Shown here: positions 8,683 through 16,683 of the stretch, one piece after another
Layout of the letters: the number at the start of each line of letters is the position of its first letter
Numbering within the stretch: the stretch's first letter is position 1
NCBI GenBank assembly: GCA_963747255.1
Contig: CAVVEG010000005.1
Location: forward strand, 124,001 to 188,000
Length of the DNA stretch: 64,000 nt
Direction of reading: 5' to 3'
From: CAIYRG01 sp963747255
GTDB lineage: Bacteria; Pseudomonadota; Alphaproteobacteria; Micropepsales; Micropepsaceae
Notes under the pieces: model-generated
The model's database searches: none
The model's input: only the letters and a program-made list of their open reading frames with translations
What the model was told of the DNA's origin: nothing
Translations under genes and position numbers: made by a program

Positions 8683-9132
8683 TCAGGCATTGTTTAGATT
8701 GATAAGATGCTTTGGGAGATCGGCGTTGGGTACATTGGTGAGGTCCTTCTGCAACTGAGCCGCGACTTTCCGTTGCGTGGGCGCATCGAGGGCGTGATTG
8801 AGGTCCCCGAGCGCGTGCGCCGGCGCGACTAGAATCAGGCGATCGAACTCATCGCGGGTGTTTGCCTCATTCAGTGCCTTCGCGACTTCGTAGACGAAGT
8901 TCCTTTTGTCGGCCCGGTGCAAATCTTCGCGCGGCTGCACCGCGTGGTGAGCCATACCTGCACTGTCGTGCGTTCGGCCAGGCCGCTCCATGCCGAGTTC
9001 GTGCGTATGATGGTGGACATCCGCCGAGACGAACTCGCGGTGGGTGTCGAATGCGTCATGAGCGTCCTGCTTTTGTAAAATGCGGCCACGCCCACCGTCG
9101 GTGACGACGTACCAAGTCCTCGGTTGTTTCAT
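8683..9132 (-). CDS. Host-attachment family protein
   Basis: A 149-residue protein of the family annotated as 'required for attachment to host cells'. It starts KQPRTWYVVTDGGRGRIL and ends in a segment with DRLILVAPAHALGDL, typical of this release-factor-like fold. A His-rich region lies in the middle. The start at 9132 is fixed by GGAGG five bases upstream; an in-frame codon at 9156 is less likely. The biochemical role of this family is unclear. In alphaproteobacteria such genes often sit among low-oxygen stress genes, as here. Confidence 0.75.
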   Translation of the reverse strand: MKQPRTWYVVTDGGRGRILQKQDAHDAFDTHREFVSADVHHHTHELGMERPGRTHDSAGMAHHAVQPREDLHRADKRNFVYEVAKALNEANTRDEFDRLILVAPAHALGDLNHALDAPTQRKVAAQLQKDLTNVPNADLPKHLINLNNA

Positions 9133-9281
9133 TATTTTCCTCCGGTGGTTGAACATTTGGACAAGAGCAGGTCAAACCGGTTCCGGCGGGGCGCTTCGTC
9201 CTTTAGAGATCCTATGGGGAGGTGGATAGCGAGCGGCACTCTGGAAGAGTGCGGTTGCAACCACCCACTCTGGGGACGACC

Positions 9282-10452
9282 ATGCAAATTAGACCTGACC
9301 GACCTGAAGCGCCGAGCGCTATCCGTAGTGATCTTGGTGCAATTTTCGTTTCAATGGAACTCAGTCGCTCAAGCTGGCTGATCACCTCGCTGTCGCCGGG
9401 CGGCGGCGAGAAAATGTCGAAGCATAATGTGGCTGCCGGGGATATTCGTGCGTTGCTGACGCGGTTTTCGGCTCTCAAGCAGAAGGCTTTTGCGCGGACT
9501 GGGAAATTGTTCTCGATCATCGTCATTCAGGAAGCGGGGTTGGACGGCTTCTCGATTCATCGTGTCCTGCAGAATGAAGGGATTGAAAGCTACGTCGTCG
9601 ATCCCGCCTCGATCGCAACCTCACGCCGGCGCCGGCGAGCGAAGACGGATCGGATCGACGGCGAGGCGCTGCTTCGTACGCTGCTGGCCTACAAGCGCGG
9701 CGAACCCCGGGTGTGCGCCATGGTCAAAGCGCCGACACCGGAGGAAGAGGATCGCCGTCGGCTTTGCCGCGAGCGCAAGGTTCTGATCGCCGAGCGGGTC
9801 AAGCACGTTAATCGCATCAAAGGTTTGCTGTTCTGCCAGGGCGTATCCGGATACCAGCCGCTGCATCGCGATCGGCAGCGACAACTCGACGAACTGAGAG
9901 ACGGGGGATGGGCGTCCTTTGCCGAAGCATCTTAAAGTCCAGATCAGCCGTGAACTCGATCGGCTCGAACTGCTGCTCGAACAGATCAAGACGGTGGAGG
10001 CCGAGCGGGACGCGCTGTTCGCTGCGCACCAAGCCGTTGCGCGAGCCCCGGCAGCGATGTTGGTCGACATCAAAGGCGTCGGGCCGGAGTTCGCTGCCAT
10101 CCTTTGGTCGGAAGGACTGTTCCGACATTTCGACAATCGTCGCCAGGTCGGTTCTTACGCGGGCCTGGCGCCGACACCTTGGCAGAGCGGATCGATCGAC
10201 CGGGAACAGGGCGTGTCTAAATCAGGCAATCCGCGATTGCGAACAACGCTCATCCAGCTCGCCTGGTTATGGTTGCGCCATCAACCGCAATCGACGCTGG
10301 CTCTGTGGTTCGAAGAACGGGTCAAGCGAAATGGCGGCCGTCATAAGAAAACGACCATCGTGGCCCTGGCGCGCAAGCTGCTGGTGGCGCTCTGGAAATA
10401 TGTGACTGCTGGTGTTGTCATCGAGGGAGCCGTCATGAAAACCGCAGGATGA
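9282..10452 (+). pseudogene. IS110-family transposase with one frameshift
   Basis: The first part (to about 9903) starts MQIRPDRPEAPSAIRSDLG and contains VSMELSRSSWLITSLSPGGG and KTDRIDGEAL, features of the IS110 DEDD domain. The second part (from about 9905, ending 10452) contains LVDIKGVGPEFAAILWSEG and YAGLAPTPWQSG, the transposase_20 domain with its later Ser region. A run of five G at 9903-9907 separates them; four G would restore one frame reading RDGDGRPLPKHL. IS110 transposases are normally one frame, so this copy is probably dead. IS110 elements lack long terminal repeats, so the element's ends cannot be fixed. Confidence 0.8.
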
Positions 10453-10774
10453 GAGATGTTGAGCGAAACTCTAAAATCTTCCAGGACGTGATTAGTCCTG
10501 GCGGATCCAGGTGGACGAACCGCGGACAGACATGGCCTAAAAAGCCGCTTTAGAGAATGGTCTCGTCCTCCTGAGCCCCGCTGCCGCAAGCAGGATATTG
10601 GTGCGGTCGCTTCATGCGACGACCGGATGTGAGTTTGATCTGGCGAGGAAACGACCAGGTCGTGCAATCGGGCTCAGACCTTGGATACCGAAACAACCCC
10701 TGGAGTATTCGTCATGCGCAGCTGAATCTCACCCCTTGAACTCGAACCTCCCCATGTGAGTTTGTCCGGAAACA
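10453..10774. other. No gene seen; probably right end of IS110 plus flank
   Basis: This stretch of about 320 bp has only weak open frames. The first part presumably contains the right end of the IS110 copy, the rest leads into the IS5 remnant. Confidence 0.4.
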
Positions 10775-10918
10775 TCATACTGGATTGCAAAGTTTTCGCA
10801 GCATGAGGCGGATTGATGCGAGGCGCATGAATGCCAGCGCCTTGCGATTGAGGTTCTCCCAATCCTTGGCCAACCTTCTGCATCGGTTGAGCCACGCGAT
10901 GGGGCGCTCGATGATCCA
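10775..10918 (-). pseudogene. C-terminal remnant of an IS5-family transposase
   Basis: Read on the minus strand from 10918 to the TGA at 10775, the sequence encodes IERPIAWLNRCRRLAKDWEN and then LAFMRLASIRLMLRKLCNPV, the distinctive C-terminus of IS5-group transposases. An in-frame stop directly precedes it and nothing recognisable of the catalytic core remains upstream. It is a 47-codon relic and cannot move by itself. Confidence 0.75.
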
Positions 10919-10947
10919 TCATTTCCGCTTCCGCAGTCTGAGCTTTC

Positions 10948-11131
10948 ATGTCGAGCCAAGGGACGTCACTCGTTGTCATCGGGCCCAACGGCGCGGGAAA
11001 AAGCGGTGCTTTTCAGGACGCTGATTGGTTCGCTTCTGTATGAGGGGTCCATTCACTGGACGCCGGGAATGAAGATCGGATACGTCCAAGTTACGCAGCG
11101 CCGTCATGGGCATGCAGCGAATTTCGCGTAG
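10948..11131 (+). pseudogene. N-terminal remnant of a metal-type ABC transporter ATPase
   Basis: From 10948 the frame reads SLVVIGPNGAGKS, a Walker A. After removing one base in the gcggtg just downstream it continues LFRTLIGSLLYEGSIHWTPG and then KIGYV, which resembles zinc/manganese ABC ATPases (ZnuC/MntB-like). A stop follows at 11129-11131, and no signature or Walker B is present. It is truncated and frameshifted; its 5' side abuts the IS5 relic, suggesting IS-associated deletion. Confidence 0.5.
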
Positions 11132-11244
11132 AACTGCTCGTTGATGGGGCGCTGACCAGCGACGATCTTCTCCAAAGCTTGCGATTTTACGAACCAGCCA
11201 CCTCGGTCACTTGCGTGCCGCATTCGCGACCGCGATAGAGAAGA

Positions 11245-11511
11245 ATGCCTGCGCTGAATGCTGGCATCAATTTATCCCCAGGTGTGCAATCCGGTTATGA
11301 CCATGAGCTGAAGGGCGTGTTTGCGATTTAGGAAGAGATCGCACAGGCGCTACAAAGCGTGACAATGCGATCCAATGTCGAGCACGATGGCGCGAAGGTC
11401 CTGATCGCCCAACTCGCTGGAAGCGATCCCTTGGACGAATTTTACGATGCGAAGATGACTGTGCTTTGCGAGCAGATAATCACTACCGTGTTCCCGCGCG
11501 CGAACGGATAA
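11245..11511 (+). pseudogene. Hemerythrin-like (HHE) domain remnant
   Basis: An 88-codon frame from ATG11245 to TAA11509-11511 with an internal TAG at codon 29. Before it lies YDHELKGVFAI, after it EHDGAKVLIAQL and DEFYDAKMTVLCEQI ending VFPRANG. The EHDGAKVLI and DAKxxVLxE segments are typical of bacterial hemerythrin-like proteins that bind di-iron and O2 or NO. The usual last HH(V)KEEE ligand segment is missing between CEQI and VFPRA, so the product could not bind iron normally. I infer a decayed low-oxygen gene. From 11512 to 11756 I see nothing. Confidence 0.5.
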
Positions 11512-11756
11512 GAACGGATACGAAAAAGAAGGCGAACAACGCGTGTGATGGCCGTGTGATGGAAGGTTGCTAAGTCGTTGAAAATAAAAACCACTCCGTC
11601 CAGTCCATCATCGGCGCAACGGAAAAAATCCTCGGCTGCATGTCCGGCTGTTTAGACATTTCAGTCCGGAAATCAAATGCGCCAGCGAGTACTGAGTTTT
11701 GTTACGGCTGAAACCGCACCGCCGCCGCTCCGTCGGGCTGCCTCTGCCGGCGCGCG

Positions 11757-11960
11757 TTATTGGAAACTGCCAAAACCCTCAAACGGGGAAGCGATCGCGG
11801 GTTGATTGTTAAGCGTGCGGGACCCGGTGATGAAGCTTTCATGGCCGCATTCGGGACAATCCCGGATCGGCGCTCCATTCTGAACGGAAACGGTTCCGCC
11901 GCAATTCTGACAGGAGTAATTGGCGCTTTCGCGCGCGATTTCACCAGCTTTTGCCGACAT
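11757..11960 (-). CDS. Small zinc-ribbon protein
   Basis: A 67-residue protein from the ATG at 11960, chosen because GAGAGG lies about eight bases upstream; the frame remains open to 12071. It contains two CxxC pairs (CQNCGG and CPECGH, 18 residues apart), a zinc ribbon, in the pattern MSAKAGEIARESANYSCQNC. Similar short rubredoxin-like or zinc-ribbon proteins are widespread in alphaproteobacteria without known role. Its neighbour on the same strand is a ZIP metal transporter about 100 bp away. Confidence 0.6.
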   Translation of the reverse strand: MSAKAGEIARESANYSCQNCGGTVSVQNGAPIRDCPECGHESFITGSRTLNNQPAIASPFEGFGSFQ

Positions 11961-12067
11961 TACGCTTGCCTCTCGATGGACGTTTCTGCCCCGGTTGGAT
12001 TTTGGGTCACTCACTACAACGCGCGAAGCAGCGGACCCGTTCGCAACTTTGTGCGAAGGCCGTTTCG

Positions 12068-12799
12068 TCATCCGATCATGGTCACGGCGGCGTAGATCAC
12101 GGCCGCGCCCAGCAGAGTCATGGCTGTGGTGTAGAATTTGGGATGGGCGTGCTGGCTTTCCGGAATGAAATCGCTCGCCCCGATGTAGAGAAAGAAACCG
12201 AAAAATACCGCGAGCACTTTTCCGAACATACCCGGGGGCAGGGTGAACAGCATTGAAATCAGCACCCCGACCAGTGGCGCGACCGCATCGGCCACCAGCC
12301 AGCGCAAAGCGCGCGCGCGTCCGCCCCCATTCTTCAGCACGACGCTCATGGTGTTGATGCCGTCGGAAAAATCATGGGTAAGAACGCCTGTGGTCACGAT
12401 TGCGCCGATTGCAGCCGAGATTTGAAACGCGAGCCCGATCGCCATCCCGTCAAGCAGACTGTGCGCCGAGAGGCTGCCCGCGCCCAGTGTTCCGCGCATC
12501 AGTCCTTGTCCTCTTTCGTCGCCCGAGACTGTTGCGAGTTGGCCATAATGGAGCGCAACCCGGTCCATGACGAGGTAGAACAGAAATCCCGCGGCGCCCC
12601 AGGTAAGCAGGGCCCGGGAGCTGTCGAAATTGCGCCCGGTCTCCAGCGCTTCGGGCAGCAACTCAAAGAATGCGACACCAATCACCGCACCGGCGCTGAA
12701 GCCGAGAACAAGGTGCAATCTGTCCTTCAGCTTGAGCGCAAACAGACCGCCGGCCAAGGTCGCCGCGAAAGCCGAAGCGGCGATTGCGATCAGAAGCAT
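12068..12799 (-). CDS. ZIP-family metal transporter
   Basis: A 243-residue polytopic inner membrane protein. The pore motif HSLLDGMAIG in helix 4 and HDFSDGINT in helix 5 supply the metal-binding His, Asp and Ser/Asn residues of ZIP transporters, which import Zn, Fe or Mn. Unlike many ZIPs it has no long His-rich loop between helices 3 and 4. ATG12799 is used; a TTG six codons upstream is also possible. It diverges from the pirin gene over a spacer of about 110 bp. Confidence 0.85.
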   Translation of the reverse strand: MLLIAIAASAFAATLAGGLFALKLKDRLHLVLGFSAGAVIGVAFFELLPEALETGRNFDSSRALLTWGAAGFLFYLVMDRVALHYGQLATVSGDERGQGLMRGTLGAGSLSAHSLLDGMAIGLAFQISAAIGAIVTTGVLTHDFSDGINTMSVVLKNGGGRARALRWLVADAVAPLVGVLISMLFTLPPGMFGKVLAVFFGFFLYIGASDFIPESQHAHPKFYTTAMTLLGAAVIYAAVTMIG

Positions 12800-12911
12800 G
12801 CTGCCTGCTTTCCACAATCACTGCCTGGGCGCAAACGCATTTCCCCGATTGTCGCCCCGTTCCGCCATGGTGCTGGCAGGCTATACTGAAAGCCATAACC
12901 GGGAGATACCG

Positions 12912-13805
12912 ATGTTGACGAATGTCATTGAACAGCGAATGCGGAGCCTCGGTGGATTCTCGGTCGGCCGCGTGCTCCCCGATACCGGGGAGCGCAGGGT
13001 TGGACCCTTTGTTTTTTTCGATCACATGGGTCCGGTGGACTTTCCGGCCGGCATTCCGCGCAGTGTCGATGTTCGGCCACACCCCCATATCGGGCTTTCG
13101 ACCGTCACCTATCTGTTCGACGGCGAGATCATGCACAGGGACAGCCTTGATTCCGAGCAACCGATACGGCCGGGTGAAGTGAACTGGATGGTTGCAGGCC
13201 GGGGCATCACGCATTCCGAACGATTTGAGAAGGCGCGCGCGCAAGGCGATCGGGTGCACGGGATACAGGCCTGGGTGGGATTACCGGCCGGGAGCGAGGA
13301 GACCGTGCCTGCTTTCACTCACCACGAAGGCGATGACCTGCCCAAATTGTCGGATGGCGACGTAACCATTCGCCTGATTGCGGGTTCGGCATTCGGCATG
13401 CTGGCCGCCGCGAGAACACATTCCCCGATGTTCTACGCCCATGTCGCCGCAACCGGCGACGCCCGGATCGAGTTGCCGGTTGGGTTCGAGGAACGTGCTG
13501 CTTTCATCGCCGGCGGGACAGCCGAGGTGGACGGCCGCGACTTCCAAACCGGCCAGATGTTGATTTTTGCGCCCGGTCAACCCGCGATCGTCAGGGCGCA
13601 GGGTCGGGCGGAAATCATGCTTCTGGGCGGTGATCCCATCGGCGAACGCCATGTTGTGTGGAACTTCGTCTCGTCCTCCAGGGAACGCATCGAACAGGCA
13701 AAGGCCGATTGGCGCGCCGGCCGATTCAAGCTTCCGGATCGCGACAATTCCGAATTCATCCCGCTGCCGCCGGATCCGCCGCCGGCGCCGCCCCCAATGT
13801 CCTGA
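12912..13805 (+). CDS. Pirin-family bicupin
   Basis: A 297-residue pirin with both cupin halves. Metal ligands are visible in RPHPHIGLSTVTY and in AGRGITHSER, and the N-terminal VGPFVFFDHMGP is typical. Bacterial pirins of this kind act as quercetinase-like dioxygenases or regulatory partners in the cytoplasm; the substrate is not predictable. ATG12912 has GGGAGA six bases upstream; the frame is open further 5' but without support. The C-terminus is unusually Pro-rich (PPDPPPAPPPMS). An IS630 element begins 10 bp after the stop. Confidence 0.88.
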   Translation: MLTNVIEQRMRSLGGFSVGRVLPDTGERRVGPFVFFDHMGPVDFPAGIPRSVDVRPHPHIGLSTVTYLFDGEIMHRDSLDSEQPIRPGEVNWMVAGRGITHSERFEKARAQGDRVHGIQAWVGLPAGSEETVPAFTHHEGDDLPKLSDGDVTIRLIAGSAFGMLAAARTHSPMFYAHVAATGDARIELPVGFEERAAFIAGGTAEVDGRDFQTGQMLIFAPGQPAIVRAQGRAEIMLLGGDPIGERHVVWNFVSSSRERIEQAKADWRAGRFKLPDRDNSEFIPLPPDPPPAPPPMS

Positions 13806-13815
13806 CACCGCCGGC

Positions 13816-14870
13816 TAGAGCGTTTTCACGATTGATGGAATCGGAGGGATTCCTATTCGGGGCGATTTCTGATTCGTGGTTCTCATGATTGATTCGGGAT
13901 GAGGACCAAAATGGGCAGGCCCTATTCGCAGGATTTGCGTGATCGCGTGCTGGTTTCGATCGATGGCGGGATGTCTGCTTCAGAGGCGGCCGAGCTGTTC
14001 CGGGTCGATGTGTCCTACATTTACAAGGTGCTGATCCGGCGGCGCACAACCGGGATCACGACGGCGCGGCCCTGGGCGGCGGGTGCGCGGCCCAAGCTCA
14101 AGGACCACGAGGAGAGGCTGCGCGGCCACGTCACAGAGTTCTCCGATGCAACGCTTGAAGAGATCCGGGCATGGCTCATGGCCGAGCATGACCTCAAGGT
14201 GAGCATCGGCTGTCTTTGGAACACGCTCAAGCGGATGCGATTGCCGTTAAAAAAAAGTCGCAGCACGCCGCCGAGCAAGACCGCGAAGACGTCGCCGAGG
14301 AGCGCAGAGCCTGGCATGCGGCTCAAGGCGAGCTGAACATGGAGCGTCTCGTCTTCATCGACGAGACCGGCGCACAAACCAACATGGCACGGCGCTACGG
14401 GCGGGCGCCGCGCGGCGAGCGTCTCATCTCGAAAGTGCCGTGGGGACATTGGAAGACCATTACCTTCGTCGCCGCCCTCAAATGGGACCGCATTACGGCG
14501 CCTGCTGTCTTCGACGGCCCGATGGATGGGGATTGTTTCCTTGCCTATGTCGAGCAGGTCCTCGCACCGGCGCTTCTGCCGGGCGACATTGTCGTCATGG
14601 ACAATCTCGCAAGCCACAAGGTCGCCGGCATCGAGGAGGCCATCGAGGCAACGGGCGCTGCGTTGCGATATCTGCCGCCCTATTCACCCGACCTCAATCC
14701 GATCGAACAGGCGATCTCGAAGCTCAAATCACATCTGCGCAAGGATGCCGCGCGAACTCTCGAAACCCTCATCGAGGCGATCGCAAACGCACTCAAAAAG
14801 TTCACACCGCAAGAGTGCGCCAACTTCATCACAAATGCCGGCTATCGCCACCAATTATGAAAATGCTCTA
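13816..14870 (+). mobile_element. IS630-family insertion sequence with TA target duplication
   Basis: The element is bounded by TA dinucleotides at 13816-13817 and 14869-14870, the target duplication of IS630/Tc1-type elements. Its inverted ends are similar: ctagagcgttttcacgattg on the left, and ctagagcattttcataattg when the right end is read inward (about 17 of 20 identical, including the TA and one flanking base). It is about 1.05 kb and carries one two-phase transposase gene. The insertion lies between pirin and the amidase and falls exactly within the amidase stop codon; the TAG is regenerated because the element begins with G after TA. Confidence 0.85.
13911..14860 (+). CDS. IS630-family transposase, two frames joined at an A8 run
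   Basis: The 5' frame (13911 to about 14256) encodes the helix-turn-helix part beginning MGRPYSQDLRDRVLVSIDGG. The 3' frame (to 14860) carries the DDE catalytic core: FIDETG, VVMDNLASHK and PYSPDLNPIEQ. They overlap at eight A residues (14249-14256). A minus-one slip there joins LPLKKKSQHAAEQD into one protein of about 316 residues. Several IS630 members use such a slip, so this may be programmed, not damaged. ATG13911 has GAGGA upstream; an ATG at 13899 is also in frame. Confidence 0.8.
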
Positions 14871-16253
14871 GGCAAACAGTCGTTCGACCGCCGCCGCCAC
14901 CCTGAACAGCTGGTGATCCTGTCCGTTGCGCGCAACCAGCATCAGGCCCACGGGCAGGCCGCCTTTGCGCGGAAGCGGAATTGAGATCGCGCACAAATCG
15001 AAAAAATTCGCCAGCGCTGGGTTGCGCAACAGCAGCAGATTCTTTTCGCGCGCGGTGTCGGCTTTTGCCACCTCCGCGATTTCCGGCGCGACAATCGGAA
15101 CGGTCGGCATCACGAGCGCGTCAAGCCCTCCGAGCCGCTCATCCATGGCGCGCACCAGGTCCGCCCGTTGGCGCAACATCTCGATGTAATCCGCGGCGCT
15201 GACGTCGCGCCCCGCTTCAATCCTGCCGCGCACCATCGGATCGTAGTCCGCGGCATGGCTTGCAAGCAGGCGCCGGTGAATGGCGTAACTTTCAACCGAG
15301 GAAAAGCTCGCTTTGGCCTGAACGCGCGCCGGCTCGTCCAGAATCGGCATGGTTTCGTCCGAAATGCGCGCGCCGGCTGTGACAAGCGCAGCGGTGGCTG
15401 CGGAGAAGCCCGCCTGCACCGTCGGATCGAGATCGCGCAGGGGCAGACCCTGCGGAATCCCGAGCCGCAGCCCGTTCAGCGGAACCGGTTCGAGCGTCCA
15501 TGGCGGTTCGCCCGCAAGCACGGCATCGGCAGCGGCGCAATCGGCAACGCTTCGCGCCAGCGGCCCGATCGAATCCAGCGTGTAGGAGAGCGGAAATGCG
15601 CCATCCGTCGGTACACGGAATTTGCTCGGCTTGTACCCGGCAATTCCGCAGAGCGCCGCGGGTATCCGGCACGATCCGCCGGTGTCGCTGCCGATGCCGA
15701 TGTCGCACATGCCGTCGGCCGCCGCCACCGCGGATCCGGATGACGATCCACCGGGAACGCGCGTTCGTTCCGCCGGATTACCTGGCGTGCCGTAATGGGG
15801 ATTGATCCCGAATGCCGTGAAGGCGAATTCGCTCATATTGGTCTTTGCAACGATTGCCGCTCCCGCCGCTCGCAGCCGCCGGATCACCGGGGCGTCGGCT
15901 TTGGCCGGGGGTGCATCGCGCAGCGCTGTGGACCCTGCACGCGTAGTTTCGCCTCCAATAGCGAACAGGTCCTTGACCGCAATGACCTTGCCGTCCAGCG
16001 GCCCCAGACTGTGCCCGGAGCGCGCGCGGGCGTCCGACGCATCCGCTGCGGCGCGGGCTTCGTTGGCGTAAACGGTGAGACAGGCGCGCGCGCCTTCGCC
16101 GCGCGGATCACCAATGCGTTCGAGACACGCTTCCACCCGGTCCCGGGCCGAACTCTGCGCCATGTTCTTGCCTCTTGCAGAATCTTGCGCGCGCAAAACG
16201 CGCGGAATAGCCGCCGCAGCTGCCGCGCTCGCGAGCAGTGTGCGCCTGTTCAT
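14868..16253 (-). CDS. Amidase-signature hydrolase, Tat-exported
   Basis: A 461-residue amidase-signature enzyme. Lys94 (VIAVKDLF), the cis-Ser in VPGGSSSGSAVAAA (about residues 167-178) and the nucleophile Ser194 in GSDTGGSCRIPA form the Ser-cisSer-Lys triad used to hydrolyse amides. The N-terminus MNRRTLLASAAAAAAIPRVL with cleavage near RAQ is a twin-arginine signal, so the folded enzyme should act in the periplasm, unlike GatA-type amidases. It is the last gene of a minus-strand operon. Its stop codon is formed from the TA target duplication of the adjoining IS630 copy. The substrate is unknown. Confidence 0.85.
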   Translation of the reverse strand: MNRRTLLASAAAAAAIPRVLRAQDSARGKNMAQSSARDRVEACLERIGDPRGEGARACLTVYANEARAAADASDARARSGHSLGPLDGKVIAVKDLFAIGGETTRAGSTALRDAPPAKADAPVIRRLRAAGAAIVAKTNMSEFAFTAFGINPHYGTPGNPAERTRVPGGSSSGSAVAAADGMCDIGIGSDTGGSCRIPAALCGIAGYKPSKFRVPTDGAFPLSYTLDSIGPLARSVADCAAADAVLAGEPPWTLEPVPLNGLRLGIPQGLPLRDLDPTVQAGFSAATAALVTAGARISDETMPILDEPARVQAKASFSSVESYAIHRRLLASHAADYDPMVRGRIEAGRDVSAADYIEMLRQRADLVRAMDERLGGLDALVMPTVPIVAPEIAEVAKADTAREKNLLLLRNPALANFFDLCAISIPLPRKGGLPVGLMLVARNGQDHQLFRVAAAVERLFA

Positions 16254-16286
16254 TTGCCGGCGCCCATTGCGACGCCTGCCGCCGTG

Positions 16287-16673
16287 CTATCGCGCTGGAG
16301 CGGAAACCTGCTGCGCCAGCAGGGGGATATTGTGGTAGTCCGGCGCCTTCGGTACGGCCTGCAAATAGGCATAGATGTCCGCCAGATCCTGCGTCGGCAG
16401 CACCTTTTCCGTAAAGGGCGGCATGTCACCGCTGGTGGTACGAACCCACGCGAGAAATGCAGGCCACGCCAACGGCACCGGGTCGGCAATGCGCACCCCC
16501 GCATTGCCGCCCTGGCCCTGATGACCGTGGCATTCCCAACAGCCGACCCGCTCGAAATGAGCCTTGCCCTTTCCCGCATCACCCTGCGGAGCCGCGGCAG
16601 GCGCCGCCATTAACGGAGAAATGGCGAAAAATGCGGCCGCAACAGCGGAGCTGAAAATCCCTGAAATACGCAT
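16287..16673 (-). CDS. Periplasmic class I cytochrome c
   Basis: A 128-residue cytochrome with a signal peptide (start MRISGIFSSAVAAAFFA, cleavage around AAP), one heme motif CWECH and a downstream MPPF that likely provides the axial Met. ATG16673 follows AGGAG by seven bases and lies 11 bp after the stop of the ThDP enzyme gene, so the two are translated from one message. The domain resembles gluconate- or alcohol-dehydrogenase-associated cytochromes, so it is the plausible electron acceptor of the exported enzyme upstream. Confidence 0.85.
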   Translation of the reverse strand: MRISGIFSSAVAAAFFAISPLMAAPAAAPQGDAGKGKAHFERVGCWECHGHQGQGGNAGVRIADPVPLAWPAFLAWVRTTSGDMPPFTEKVLPTQDLADIYAYLQAVPKAPDYHNIPLLAQQVSAPAR

Positions 16674-16683
16674 ACTCAAGCTC

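Noticed and set aside
11520..11570. Duplicate GTGTGATG near 11.55 kb as a regulatory repeat
   Set aside because: Two short copies in eroded DNA with no intact downstream gene are not enough.
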